This document shows, in pieces, positions 1 through 9,137 of a stretch of 64,000 nucleotides of DNA. How positions within the stretch are numbered: the first letter of the stretch is position 1; the number at the start of each line of letters is the position of its first letter. The DNA is from Bacteroides sp. (lineage in GTDB: Bacteria > Bacteroidota > Bacteroidia > Bacteroidales > Bacteroidaceae), in NCBI GenBank assembly GCA_021202275.1, contig JAJQDI010000005.1, positions 1-64,000 on the forward strand, written 5' to 3'. The notes beneath the pieces were generated by a model that worked only from the letters and a program-made list of their open reading frames with translations, made no database searches and was not told the DNA's origin. The translations under genes were made by a program, and so were the position numbers.

Positions 1-8
1 CCCGTGTT

Positions 9-79
9 TGTCCTATGGTGTAATGGTAGCACAACAGTTTTTGGTTCTGTTTGTCTAAGTTCGAATCTTGGTAGGACAA
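9..79 (+). tRNA. tRNA-Gln (anticodon TTG)
   Basis: A full cloverleaf can be folded by eye. The acceptor stem TGTCCTA (9-15) pairs perfectly with TAGGACA (72-78) and the discriminator is A79. The D-arm is GTG-TAATGGTAG-CAC, and the T-arm CTAAG-TTCGAAT-CTTGG is intact. The seven-base anticodon loop TTTTGGT carries TTG at positions 34-36, which reads CAA (Gln). The closing pair of the anticodon stem is a T-T mismatch. No CCA is encoded. A U1-A72 first pair is usual for bacterial tRNA-Gln, which supports the identity. Confidence 0.95.
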
Positions 80-89
80 CTCATAAAAA

Positions 90-127
90 AAAGGAAACTA
101 CTCTGAAAAGAGTGGTTTCCTTTTTTT
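90..127 (+). terminator. Rho-independent terminator of tRNA-Gln
   Basis: The arms AAAGGAAAC-T-ACTCT and AGAGT-G-GTTTCCTTT flank a GAAA tetraloop and are followed by a T7 tract. The hairpin lies 11 bases after the tRNA and would end its transcript. The A-rich left arm could let it work in both directions. Confidence 0.85.
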
Positions 128-177
128 ATGTTCGGTACATCTATCCCTGATTCATTGTATATATCCTAGTTTATTAT

Positions 178-294
178 CCTGTAGAGACGCACGGCGTGCG
201 TCTCAGCATACCGAAGGGGAATACCATATCCCATACGGAATCCTTTTTTTGTTGGACCTGCACCGCGGAGACGCACACCGTGCGTCTCTACAGG
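178..294. repeat. Composite palindromic repeat element, copy 1
   Basis: Two copies of a palindrome with core GACGCACGGCGTGCGTC (184-204 and 268-288) bracket about 60 bases containing AGCAT, a T7 tract and GGACCT. The outer ends CCTGTAGAGACGCAC and its complement form an inverted repeat enclosing the whole element. The same arrangement recurs at 29153-29312. It is intergenic and has no coding potential. It looks like a small non-autonomous or REP-like element. Downstream, from about 295 to 620, I see no gene or clear signal. Confidence 0.7.
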
Positions 295-623
295 ATACCG
301 TACCCTATATACCATGAAGGATGAAGATCTGCTTATGGAGAATTACACCGCTATGGCCATCCTACTGCTATCTCTTGTCAAGCCATTGGTATTACATCGG
401 TATATCTTCTATAGGAAGAAACGGACCACTGAGCGTTAAAAAGATAGATTATCGGCAGCCTTCAGGTTTTTACATGGATACGTTTTTTATTTTCTTCTCT
501 TTCTGAAACGGTAGATGAGCACAGCAGGCTCCCTACCCGGCAATGAACAAAACTTACAGCATTTGGGACAAAATTATTGGTTATTTGAAACAAAAATACC
601 ACAAGATTGCGGTTTTCTTTTAT

Positions 624-631
624 TATTTTTG
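624..631 (+). promoter_or_regulatory. Bacteroidetes -7 box, kduI promoter
   Basis: TATTTTTG matches the TAnnTTTG -7 consensus of the primary sigma factor of Bacteroidetes and lies 45 bases before the kduI start. No convincing TTTG -33 box is present at the usual spacing of about 20 bases, so the call rests on the -7 element and its position. Confidence 0.5.
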
Positions 632-675
632 CATCGTGTACGTAAACGAACAAATCTTTTTAATACAATAAGCCT

Positions 676-1518
676 ATGAAAACAAATTATGAAATTCGGT
701 ATGCCGCACATCCCGAAGATGCCAAAAGCTATGATACCAGGCGTATCCGCAGAGATTTTCTCATAGAGAAAGTATTTTCTGCCAATGAAGTAAATATGGT
801 ATATTCTATGTACGACCGTATGGTAGTCGGAGGAGCCATGCCCGTAGGTGAAACGCTTACTCTGGAAGCCATTGATCCGTTGAAAGCTCCTTATTTCCTT
901 ACCCGTCGTGAAATAGGTATGTTCAATGTCGGAGGGCCGGGTATCGTGAAAGCGGGAGATGCTGTATTTGAACTGGATTTCAAAGAAGCACTTTACCTGG
1001 GGTCGGGCGACCGGGAAGTTACTTTCGAAAGTAAAGACCCCTCGAACCCTGCTAAGTTCTATTTCAATTCACTGACCGCTCACCGCAACTATCCGGACAA
1101 GAAAGTGACCAAAGCAGATGCTATCGTAGCGGAGATGGGATCACTGGAAGGAGCTAATCATCGCAACATCAATAAAATGCTGGTCAGCCAGGTGCTCCCT
1201 ACCTGTCAGATACAGATGGGTATGACCGAACTGGCACCGGGTAGCGTCTGGAACACCATGCCTGCGCACGTTCACTCCCGCCGCATGGAGGCTTATTTCT
1301 ATTTCGAAGTGCCCGCAGATCAGGCCGTATGTCACTTCATGGGTGAGGTAGATGAGACCCGTCACATATGGATGAAGGGAGATCAGGCCGTACTCTCTCC
1401 GGAGTGGTCTATTCACTCTGCCGCGGCTACACACAATTATACTTTCATCTGGGGCATGGGCGGAGAGAATCTCGACTATGGCGATCAGGACTTTTCACTG
1501 ATCACCGACCTGAAATAA
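676..1518 (+). CDS. kduI: 5-dehydro-4-deoxy-D-glucuronate isomerase KduI
   Basis: This 280-residue cupin-fold enzyme would isomerise 5-keto-4-deoxyuronate to 3-deoxy-D-glycero-2,5-hexodiulosonate in the cytoplasm, a step in the breakdown of unsaturated uronates from pectin or glycosaminoglycans. The length matches the family (E. coli about 278). The metal ligands are visible as HxHx4E at H198, H200 and E205, plus H247 in a SIHSAA context. No signal peptide is seen. The next gene, 143 bases on, is kduD, the following enzyme of the pathway, which strongly supports the call. A -7 box at 624 suggests its own promoter. Confidence 0.95.
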   Translation: MKTNYEIRYAAHPEDAKSYDTRRIRRDFLIEKVFSANEVNMVYSMYDRMVVGGAMPVGETLTLEAIDPLKAPYFLTRREIGMFNVGGPGIVKAGDAVFELDFKEALYLGSGDREVTFESKDPSNPAKFYFNSLTAHRNYPDKKVTKADAIVAEMGSLEGANHRNINKMLVSQVLPTCQIQMGMTELAPGSVWNTMPAHVHSRRMEAYFYFEVPADQAVCHFMGEVDETRHIWMKGDQAVLSPEWSIHSAAATHNYTFIWGMGGENLDYGDQDFSLITDLK

Positions 1519-1661
1519 TCCGGTAACCGATAATTTTTCAGGAAGATTCTTTGAGTTATCTTTTAATAGTAAACATATAAACTACGTACGGTAGCGGCAA
1601 ACGACAGGCGGAACCTCCTGCCGATGCGTTCAGCTGCTTACCGGCACAATCTGAAAACAGT

Positions 1662-2459
1662 ATGATGGCAAATTTCTCCTTAGAAGGTAAAATAGCCCTG
1701 GTAACAGGTGCTTCTTACGGTATCGGGTTCGCTATGGCGCAGGGCTTCGCACAGGCGGGAGCTACCGTTGTGTTCAATGACATCAATCAGGAGTTGGTGG
1801 ATAAAGGTATAGCTGCCTATGCCGAAAAAGGGATCAAAGCATACGGTTACGTATGTGATGTGACCAATGAAGAACAGGTCAATGCTACGGTGGCGCAGAT
1901 CGAGAAAGAAGTAGGAGTGATCGATATCCTGGTAAACAACGCCGGTATCATCAAACGTATTCCTATGATCGAGATGACAGCGGCGGAATTCCGTCAGGTG
2001 ATCGATATTGACCTCAACGGCCCGTTCATTGTATCCAAAGCCGTTCTTCCTTCCATGACCAAAAAAGGACATGGGAAGATCATCAATATCTGCTCCATGA
2101 TGAGCGAGCTGGGACGTGAGACCGTTTCCGCCTATGCAGCCGCCAAGGGTGGTCTGAAAATGCTCACACGCAATATCGCTTCTGAATATGGTGAATACAA
2201 CATCCAGTGCAACGGTATCGGGCCGGGTTATATCGCCACTCCGCAGACTGCTCCGCTGCGTGAACTTCAGGCAGATGGTTCCCGTCATCCGTTCGACCAG
2301 TTCATTATCGCCAAGACTCCGGCTGCCCGTTGGGGAAATCCGGAAGATCTGGTAGGTCCTGCTGTGTTCCTGGCCTCCGACGCTTCTAATTTCGTGAATG
2401 GCCATGTCTTGTATGTAGACGGTGGTATATTGGCTTATATCGGTAAACAACCTAAGTAA
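1662..2459 (+). CDS. kduD: KduD-like SDR (2-dehydro-3-deoxy-D-gluconate 5-dehydrogenase)
   Basis: This classical short-chain dehydrogenase has 265 residues. TGASYGIG (15-22) is the NAD-binding loop, NNAG is at 92-95, the catalytic serine is near S145, and YxxxK is Y158-K162. It should interconvert the KduI product and 2-keto-3-deoxygluconate using NAD(H). Bacteroidales homologues are often annotated as gluconate 5-dehydrogenase, but the place next to kduI favours the KduD role. Two ATG codons occur at the start (1662 and 1665) and I cannot separate them. The kinase and aldolase of the pathway are not in the window. Confidence 0.9.
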   Translation: MMANFSLEGKIALVTGASYGIGFAMAQGFAQAGATVVFNDINQELVDKGIAAYAEKGIKAYGYVCDVTNEEQVNATVAQIEKEVGVIDILVNNAGIIKRIPMIEMTAAEFRQVIDIDLNGPFIVSKAVLPSMTKKGHGKIINICSMMSELGRETVSAYAAAKGGLKMLTRNIASEYGEYNIQCNGIGPGYIATPQTAPLRELQADGSRHPFDQFIIAKTPAARWGNPEDLVGPAVFLASDASNFVNGHVLYVDGGILAYIGKQPK

Positions 2460-2537
2460 TAGTGTATTCCGGGAACGTACGGAGGATACGGAGAAAGTAT
2501 CTTTTTGTACGTTCCGTATACCAACAGGAGAGAAAAA

Positions 2538-3779
2538 ATGAAGAAAATAATATTCCTTTTAGCGATTGCATGTGTACTTTTCGCCTGCGATGAGGAGAAA
2601 AGTGTGAAGATAACCTTAGACAATCCTACTTCTCTGGACAGGAACAATGAGATCGTGGAAGTGTCTATGAAGGAGGTAGCTGAGAAACTTCAGCTGGCGG
2701 AGACTGCGGATATCGTGGTATTAGATAGCGACGGAGGGCAGGTGCCTTATCAGATCACTTCGGATGAGAAATTGATCTTTCCGGTCTCTGTAGGTGCCGG
2801 CGGATCTGTCGCATATACGGTGAAAGCGGGTACACCGGAGACTTTCCCTGTACTGGCGTGCGGACGGCAATATCCGGAACGTGTAGATGATATTGCCTGG
2901 GAAAACAATCTGACCGCTTACCGTACGTATGGTCCTGCGTTGCAGGCTACCGGCGAACGGGCTTTCGGATATGATATATGGATCAAATACGGTACTACGG
3001 AGCCGGTAGTGGAAGCCCGGTATGCCCTGGAGCTCGACCCGGAAACCCTGGCCCGGATCGATAGTCTGAAAACAGCAGATCCGGAAGCTGCGAAGGAATT
3101 GCGTCAGGCCACTTCTTATCATGTGGATCATGGAAACGGGTTTGACGCGTATAAAGTAGGTCCTACACTGGGTGGAGGAACAGCTGCTTTGCTGGAAAAC
3201 GGACAGATCCTTTATCCATATGCCTATAAGAACTACAAGATCTTAGACAATGGTCCGTTGCGCTTCAAAGTGGAACTGGAATACAACCCATTGGTTGTCA
3301 ACGGAGAAGAGAATGTGGTAGAGACCCGGGTGATCACCTTAGACGCGGGTTCTTATCTGAATAAGACCTCTGTTTCGTATAGCAATCTGACAGAGCCGAT
3401 GGAAGTGGCTACAGGGATTGTATTGCACGACGACGCGCCTGTCAGAGCGGATGCCGAAGGGGGATATATGACCTATCTGGATCCTACGGAAATAGCCGGT
3501 TCTACAGAAGGATTGATTTTTGTAGGTGCTGCTTTTCCCGGTCAGGTAAAGGAGATCAAACCGGTACTTTTCTCTGCAAAGGAAAAAAAAGAAGAGCGTG
3601 GGAACGCTGCCGAAGGGCATTTGCTGGCTATCAGCGATTATCAGCCCGGTGGAGTATACACCTATTACTGGGGAGGTGCCTGGAACCGGGCTCAGATCAA
3701 AGAGCTGGACGGCTGGAACCAGTATGTATCGGAATTTGCACAAAAGGTACGTCAGCCTCTGGCTGTGACTGTCGAATAA
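2538..3779 (+). CDS. Lipoprotein of DUF4861 type, uronate cluster
   Basis: I place the start at the ATG at 2538, after the AGGAGA-rich site at 2526. This gives MKKIIFLLAIACVLFAC, a clear lipoprotein signal with the lipid cysteine at about residue 17. The mature protein of about 395 residues is beta-rich and has no known catalytic motif that I recognise. It resembles the DUF4861 family, which is found beside pectin and uronate genes in Bacteroidetes. That assignment comes from memory of the context and was not checked by alignment. It sits 78 bases after kduD and probably shares its transcript. It may bind or process uronate oligosaccharides, but this is inference. Confidence 0.65.
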   Translation: MKKIIFLLAIACVLFACDEEKSVKITLDNPTSLDRNNEIVEVSMKEVAEKLQLAETADIVVLDSDGGQVPYQITSDEKLIFPVSVGAGGSVAYTVKAGTPETFPVLACGRQYPERVDDIAWENNLTAYRTYGPALQATGERAFGYDIWIKYGTTEPVVEARYALELDPETLARIDSLKTADPEAAKELRQATSYHVDHGNGFDAYKVGPTLGGGTAALLENGQILYPYAYKNYKILDNGPLRFKVELEYNPLVVNGEENVVETRVITLDAGSYLNKTSVSYSNLTEPMEVATGIVLHDDAPVRADAEGGYMTYLDPTEIAGSTEGLIFVGAAFPGQVKEIKPVLFSAKEKKEERGNAAEGHLLAISDYQPGGVYTYYWGGAWNRAQIKELDGWNQYVSEFAQKVRQPLAVTVE

Positions 3780-3799
3780 ATAGAGAGATCCTCTCTGTA

Positions 3800-4777
3800 T
3801 CATGGCCCGTTCCCGGTATTTCCGGAAACGGGCTTTTTCGTCGGATGTGCTCTCTGCGCGGATTGGATATTGCGTGTGAGTCCGGCAAATTTTGCTCTTT
3901 TTACCGCGCTTTTCCGGAAAAGTTCCCGGTATTTCTCTTCGTTCAGGGATTCCCAGTCTGCTTTTTTCATATGCAACAGATCTGACGAAGGTTGTAGTTC
4001 CGGAAGGCGGCACGGAGAGGCAAACCGGTTCCAGGGGCATACTTTCTGGCATTCGTCACATCCGTAGATCCGGTTCTCCATCAACAGGCTGGTCCCTTCG
4101 GGCAGCTCACCGCGGTGTTCGATAGTCAGGTAAGAGAGACACTTCCGCGCATCTAACTTCCGGCCGGGCGTTAACGCGCCGCCCGGACAGGCATTCAGGC
4201 ACTTTTCACAGCTTCCGCACCGGTTTTTCCGGGGCTGATCGTATACCAGTTCCGTATTGAGAAATAACTCTCCCAGAAAAAAACAACTTCCTCCCTCCGG
4301 AAGGATCAATAAGGTGTTCTTGCCGATCCATCCCAGCCCAGCCTTCCATGCCCAATAGCGTTCGAGGACAGGAGCTGTATCGCAAAAGGCTCTTCCCTGC
4401 ACCTCCGGATGCTCCGTTTGTATGCGATGAAGAAGCTCGGTGAGTTTGCCACGTACGATATCGTGGTAGTCATTGCCGTAAGCATACCAGGCGATCTGAT
4501 ATTCCTCATCAGGTATAGTCTGTCGGGGATAATAGTTGAGCGCAACAGAAACAATGCTGCGCGTACCTTCCACCAACAGGCGCGGATCAGTCCGTTTTTC
4601 CATGTGATGGGTCAGGTAAGCCATTTCCGCCTGATTTCCTTGTTCGATCCATTCCCGGAAATAGTGCGCCTGTTCTGCCTCCTGCGCGGAGGCTATGCCA
4701 CAGGCAGAAAAGCCGAGGCGCAGGGCTTCGGCTTTTATCTTTTGGGTCAGTATTTCCTTAGAGGAGTTTGAAGGCAT
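3800..4777 (-). CDS. queG: Epoxyqueuosine reductase QueG
   Basis: The enzyme reduces epoxyqueuosine to queuosine in tRNA, the last step of queuosine synthesis, using a cobalamin-type cofactor and two 4Fe-4S clusters. The 325-residue protein carries the ferredoxin-like motifs CGSCEKCLNACP (C187, C190, C193, C197) and CDECQKVCP (C240, C243, C247). D133, in the FCDTAPVLER segment, matches the catalytic aspartate of the family. The last dozen codons coincide with the terminator hairpin of the converging gene. The start overlaps the end of the upstream deacetylase gene by 20 bases, so the two are cotranscribed. Confidence 0.95.
   Translation of the reverse strand: MPSNSSKEILTQKIKAEALRLGFSACGIASAQEAEQAHYFREWIEQGNQAEMAYLTHHMEKRTDPRLLVEGTRSIVSVALNYYPRQTIPDEEYQIAWYAYGNDYHDIVRGKLTELLHRIQTEHPEVQGRAFCDTAPVLERYWAWKAGLGWIGKNTLLILPEGGSCFFLGELFLNTELVYDQPRKNRCGSCEKCLNACPGGALTPGRKLDARKCLSYLTIEHRGELPEGTSLLMENRIYGCDECQKVCPWNRFASPCRLPELQPSSDLLHMKKADWESLNEEKYRELFRKSAVKRAKFAGLTRNIQSAQRAHPTKKPVSGNTGNGP
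3805..3838 (+). terminator. Rho-independent terminator after DUF4861-like gene
   Basis: The stem GCCCGTT/AACGGGC has an inner CCGG/CCGG extension and is followed by TTTTT. It lies 25 bases after the plus-strand stop at 3779. On the opposite strand the same bases encode the C-terminus of QueG, so one DNA segment serves as terminator and as coding sequence. Confidence 0.8.
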
Positions 4778-5372
4778 ATCCTTCTTTTTTCAAAAATTCA
4801 ATAGATCGGGGCAACGCATATTGCAGGTTATGGTTTTTCCAGGACTTCAGGGAGTCGTGGAAGGTAATGATAGAACCGTTGCGGGTATATTTCATCACAT
4901 TGGCCAGTACCTGCGGTCCACGGAGCTTCTTGCTGTAATCCCGCGTTACCACATCCCATATCACGACCCTGTACTTTTTCCGGAGCATTCTGTATTGCGT
5001 AAAGCGCATGTGGCCGTGTGGCGGGCGAAACAGATCGGTCTGCATGATCTCATTGGCCTTTTCCGTATTGGCCATGTAATTTTTTGTCCGGAACCTGAAT
5101 CCACGGATGTGGTTGAAAGTGTGATTTCCTACGCGATGTCCCTCTTCCACTACCATCCGGTATATATCGGGATACTTCCGGATGTTGTCACCTACCATAA
5201 AAAAGGTAGCTTTGATCCCGTGCTTGCGCAGCAGATCAAGCACCCAGGGAGTGACTTCCGGAATAGGGCCGTCGTCGAATGTGAGATACACCGCCCGCTC
5301 TTCCGGACAGATACGCCACAGAGCACCCGGATAGAGTGCTCTAAAAAACTGAGGTGGCTGTTCGATCAACAT
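4758..5372 (-). CDS. Polysaccharide deacetylase (NodB domain)
   Basis: This 204-residue protein is almost entirely a NodB homology domain (carbohydrate esterase family 4), a metal-dependent N- or O-deacetylase of polysaccharides. The visible motifs are TFDDG (the metal-binding and catalytic aspartates), HTFNH (metal histidines), RPPHG and IITFHD near the end. There is no clear signal peptide. It starts three bases after the stop of the DUF2723 gene and overlaps queG, so the three form one unit. The substrate is unknown. A role in modifying a surface or lipid-linked glycan fits the membrane neighbour. Confidence 0.9.
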   Translation of the reverse strand: MLIEQPPQFFRALYPGALWRICPEERAVYLTFDDGPIPEVTPWVLDLLRKHGIKATFFMVGDNIRKYPDIYRMVVEEGHRVGNHTFNHIRGFRFRTKNYMANTEKANEIMQTDLFRPPHGHMRFTQYRMLRKKYRVVIWDVVTRDYSKKLRGPQVLANVMKYTRNGSIITFHDSLKSWKNHNLQYALPRSIEFLKKEGYAFKLL

Positions 5373-5375
5373 GCG

Positions 5376-8300
5376 TCAATGTACTCTTTGTGTCCAGCTG
5401 ACATAGAGGTTGTAGAGTTCATCTAATTTTTCCGAGTAATGTTCGGCAAGGTCTGATCCGTACATCTCCATCACTCTTACATACTGTGCCAACAGAGAGA
5501 GGTTATAGGTAATGTCGTTGGAAGAGATCCGGATGCGGTAATCATCTAAACTCAGGTACCAGATCAGGTATTCGACCGATTTATTGGCCAGATATCCTAC
5601 GATCTCATCGCCTTTTTCCATCTGATCCAACTGATAGTAGGCTTCTCCCAGGGTCAGAGAACCATGCTGGAAATCGTGCGGTACGTTGTAAGAGGGAATT
5701 ACTTTCTCGGAGTAATCCAGTGCCTTCAGCGCCATTTCCTCTTTGTCTTCATCGAGCAGACTGCCTACCAGTTGTGAGAATACACGGCGGTGAGTGGCAC
5801 ACATACGCACGTTGGTCTCATCCAGATAGATGCCTTCCCGTTCGAGACCTCCGTACCTGTATTTATTCATCAGATTGTCGTATGTCTTCTCCGTATCCAT
5901 AGACACCCCTGTCTCGTCCGAGTTGAAGGGAGTGATGCGATAGCCCAGACCTTCCTGGATAAAATGTTTTCCCAGATTCAGATGATTGTCCGACCCTACG
6001 GTGATCGCCATGAACAGCGGGCGCTCCCAGTTGGCATTGGCCAGCATTTCGAGCATCATCAGTTCGCTCTTGTACAATACCCGTTTTCCTTTGAGGGAAA
6101 TATGCATATATTCGGGGATCGAATCTCCGGGTAAGGCCATACCTGAACGTATCACGGCCTCTTTATCTACTTTCAGTACGATACTATCTGTCGGTATCAC
6201 CTGGAGACTTTCGTTCCGTACCCAATATTTCAGGATATTCTGTAATTCGTATGGGTTCTCTCCGAACTCATTTCGTATGTTGACCCTGGCTTCCGGATTC
6301 GGATTGTTGTCTGCCTGTGCATACAGTTCGTCGATCTGCTTTTTGAGTTCCGGGCGGATCGCCACATATTCATTGGTTCCCTCTACATATTCAATACGAT
6401 CCCAGGTGATCGGCAGCGCAGGAGAGTCGTAAGCGGGTCGCTTCATTTGGTCGATATACCAGTCGGTCTGCAGATAACTCAGGTTGCATGTACGCGCGTC
6501 GGTGCGTACCCCTTCTGTCTCCTGGTTGTACCACAGCGGGAAGGTATCGTTATCGCCGTTGGTAAAGATCACCGGTTTTCCGTCTTCGGGCAGCGTTTGC
6601 AGGTAGTTCCATCCGGTATCCCGTGCCAGGTAACGGTGTGAGCGGTCGTGGTCGTCCCAGGTCTGGCTCACCATCTGTATCGGTATCAGCAGGCAGAGGG
6701 CAGACGCAGCTATGGCTACAGGCAACTCTTTCCCTTTGATGTGTTGGTTGATAAAGCGCACCAGCGCGGCCACTCCCATGCCGATCCAGATCGCAAAGGT
6801 GTAGAACGAACCGGCATACGCGTAGTCCCGTTCACGGGGTTGACCCGGCGTCTGGTTGAGGTAGAGCACAATGGCAATACCGGTCATGAAAAAGAGGAAA
6901 AATACCACCCAGAATTGTTGTACACCCCGCTGTCCGCGCATGGACTGCCAGATCAGGCCCAATATCCCCAGCAGCAGGGGAAGTCCGTAAAAGACATTGC
7001 GCCCTTTGTTCTCTTTCAGCTCCGTGGGGAGGAATTCCTGATTGCCTACCAGCAGGTTGTCGATGAAGTTGAAGCCTGTGATCCAGTTCCCGTTCTCGAA
7101 CTCTCCGTTCTGGTTTTGGATATCGTTCTGACGACCTACGAAATTCCAGAGGAAATACCGCCAGTACATAAAGTTGAGCTGATAGCGGAAGAAGAACTGG
7201 ATGTTTTCCCATTGCGTGGGAACATTGACCAGAATGATCTCTCCGCACTGGTCATACGGAACTTCTTTTCCTTTGATATCTACCCAACTCTGGTATTGGG
7301 AAGCGTGCAGGCTGCTGTACATACGCGGGAAAAGCATATTGTGGTCGTATATATATTCTGTGCGACCCGGGATCCGGATGTAGCTGTCCTTCTCGTCTGC
7401 AGACTCTTTTTCTTTCGGAATGTATTTGAACGTTTCTCCTTTGGTCCTGGGTTCACAATAGTTGCCTTTTCTTTCCAGCGCTACCCGTGAAGAGAATGCC
7501 TGGCCATAGAACAACGGACGTGTCCCGTACTGCTCGCGTCCGAGATAATCTCCTAGGGTGAAAATATCTTCCGGAGAGTTCTGGTCCATAGGCGTATTGG
7601 CTATGGAACGTATCACGATCAGTGCGTAGGTAGAATATCCGATCATGATCACCATGATAGATAACATGGCGGTGTTGAGGGTACGGGCACTGATCTTGTA
7701 CTTTTTGTCGATCCTCTTCGCGAAGAGATACACTCCCAGTACGAAGAGCACAGCCAGACCGATCAGCAGACTGCTGGTCCCGTGTCCGTAAAATGGAATA
7801 CCCAGCAACGCTACGGTCAGCAGAAAAGAGACATTCATGCGGGTATGGTTCTTTTCCGCATAGCTTTCGTATACTCCCCAGATGATCACTGCGGCGATCA
7901 CGAGGATATAGACCATTACACCGGTATTGAAAGGCAGGCTCAGTGTATTTACGAAGAAGAGTTCAAAGACGCCTCCTACTTTGATGACCCCCGGTACGAT
8001 ACCATACAATACAATGGCTACGAGCGCAGCCGATCCGATCAGGGCCAGGACAGACCCTTTGAGGTTGGCATCCGGATTTTTGCGGTAGTAATACACCAGT
8101 ACAATGGCCGGCAGACAGAGCAGGTTCAGCAAGTGTACACCGATACTCAGTCCGGTCAGATAGGCGATCAGGATCAGCCAGCGGTCTGAATGAGGATCAT
8201 CGGCTACGTCTTCCCATTTCAGGATCAACCAGAAAACCAGCGCGGTGAACAGCGAAGAAAACGCGTATACTTCTCCTTCTACGGCACTGAACCAGAAGGT

Positions 8301-8708
8301 ATCGCTGAATGTATAGGCCAATGCTCCTGCTGCACCGCTTCCGATGATGGTTACCAGCTGTGCGGTAGTCATTTCCTGCTGATCGCTGCGTATGAGTAGT
8401 CTTCTGACCAAGTGGGTGATGCTCCAGAAAAGAAACAGGATACAAGTGGCACTCATCAGTGCACTCATGTAATTGACCATTTTGGCAACCTGGGTCGGAT
8501 CGCTGGTAAACTGGGTGAAGAGATTGGCTGTCAACATGAAGAAGGGCGCGCCGGGAGGGTGGCCTACTTCCAGTTTATATCCTGTAGTAATAAATTCGGG
8601 ACAGTCCCAGAAACTCGCGCTCGGTTCGATGGTGAGGCAGTAGGTGACGGCGGCGATCAGAAAGGTCAACCAACCTGCCAGGTTGTTAACGGTCTTATAC
8701 TGTTTCAT
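5376..8708 (-). CDS. DUF2723 multi-spanning membrane protein (GT-C-like)
   Basis: This is a 1110-residue protein with an N-terminal half rich in membrane helices and a soluble C-terminal region of about 450 residues. The first loop contains FWDCPEF (D35, E38) and GHPPGAP (49-55). An acidic pair between the first two helices is typical of GT-C glycosyltransferases. DUF2723 includes vertebrate TMEM260, reported as a protein O-mannosyltransferase, so a lipid-linked sugar transferase acting at the outer face of the inner membrane is likely. The actual acceptor here is unknown. The deacetylase and queG follow directly. A -7 box lies at 8832-8839. Confidence 0.85.
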   Translation of the reverse strand: MKQYKTVNNLAGWLTFLIAAVTYCLTIEPSASFWDCPEFITTGYKLEVGHPPGAPFFMLTANLFTQFTSDPTQVAKMVNYMSALMSATCILFLFWSITHLVRRLLIRSDQQEMTTAQLVTIIGSGAAGALAYTFSDTFWFSAVEGEVYAFSSLFTALVFWLILKWEDVADDPHSDRWLILIAYLTGLSIGVHLLNLLCLPAIVLVYYYRKNPDANLKGSVLALIGSAALVAIVLYGIVPGVIKVGGVFELFFVNTLSLPFNTGVMVYILVIAAVIIWGVYESYAEKNHTRMNVSFLLTVALLGIPFYGHGTSSLLIGLAVLFVLGVYLFAKRIDKKYKISARTLNTAMLSIMVIMIGYSTYALIVIRSIANTPMDQNSPEDIFTLGDYLGREQYGTRPLFYGQAFSSRVALERKGNYCEPRTKGETFKYIPKEKESADEKDSYIRIPGRTEYIYDHNMLFPRMYSSLHASQYQSWVDIKGKEVPYDQCGEIILVNVPTQWENIQFFFRYQLNFMYWRYFLWNFVGRQNDIQNQNGEFENGNWITGFNFIDNLLVGNQEFLPTELKENKGRNVFYGLPLLLGILGLIWQSMRGQRGVQQFWVVFFLFFMTGIAIVLYLNQTPGQPRERDYAYAGSFYTFAIWIGMGVAALVRFINQHIKGKELPVAIAASALCLLIPIQMVSQTWDDHDRSHRYLARDTGWNYLQTLPEDGKPVIFTNGDNDTFPLWYNQETEGVRTDARTCNLSYLQTDWYIDQMKRPAYDSPALPITWDRIEYVEGTNEYVAIRPELKKQIDELYAQADNNPNPEARVNIRNEFGENPYELQNILKYWVRNESLQVIPTDSIVLKVDKEAVIRSGMALPGDSIPEYMHISLKGKRVLYKSELMMLEMLANANWERPLFMAITVGSDNHLNLGKHFIQEGLGYRITPFNSDETGVSMDTEKTYDNLMNKYRYGGLEREGIYLDETNVRMCATHRRVFSQLVGSLLDEDKEEMALKALDYSEKVIPSYNVPHDFQHGSLTLGEAYYQLDQMEKGDEIVGYLANKSVEYLIWYLSLDDYRIRISSNDITYNLSLLAQYVRVMEMYGSDLAEHYSEKLDELYNLYVSWTQRVH

Positions 8709-8831
8709 TCAACATGAGGGTTAATATATGAACTTGCAGAGGCTGTTCGAATGTTCCATACAGAAGACTGAACCCGGGCTCAGCGAAGCCCGGAAAGAGC
8801 AGGTAACATCCGGCCAACCTCTTAAACTGCG

Positions 8832-8839
8832 CAAATATA
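8832..8839 (-). promoter_or_regulatory. Putative -7 box for the DUF2723 operon
   Basis: Read on the minus strand this is TATATTTG, matching TAnnTTTG, 124 bases before the DUF2723 start. The leader contains a hairpin with arms CCGGGCT and AGCCCGG (8774-8793) that lacks a T tract. No good -33 box is seen. Between 8840 and 9046 I find nothing else. Confidence 0.4.
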
Positions 8840-9046
8840 ATGAATTGCAACCACATTAAAGAATGAACCCGGAATATTTAGAAGCTGTTTACATTTTCCA
8901 CTGGATGAAGAAAAGGGTCCGCGCCTTGCATCCGCGTCACCGGATGGCTCTTTTTCTGTCTTCTTTTCAATGTTTCTTTCTTTGGTATAATCCGCAGCGC
9001 AAAGAAATACAGGCTGGATGTAATAGACCCCTCTGCTTTTTCAGTT

Positions 9047-9130
9047 GTAATCAGCCGTGCTGACTGCCTGATTGGCTACTCCGATCTTCGATTGACTCCG
9101 TCGACTGTTGGTTCGTAAATCGTAAATTGA
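9047..9130 (+). repeat. Dispersed 80-bp intergenic repeat, copy A
   Basis: The segment begins GTAATCAGC, forms a short hairpin (ATCAGC-cgt-GCTGA) and continues through TTGGCTAC and GATCTTCGATTGACT to GTCGACTGTTG and GTAAATCGTAAAT. Closely related sequences occur at 19401-19480 in the opposite orientation and at 52237-52316. It has no open frame. The copy ends seven bases from the znuC stop codon. Confidence 0.75.
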
Positions 9131-9137
9131 GTATATC

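Noticed and set aside
321-653. Two short open frames of about 60 codons before kduI
   Set aside because: They lack ribosome sites, protein-like composition and promoters. The region looks non-coding.
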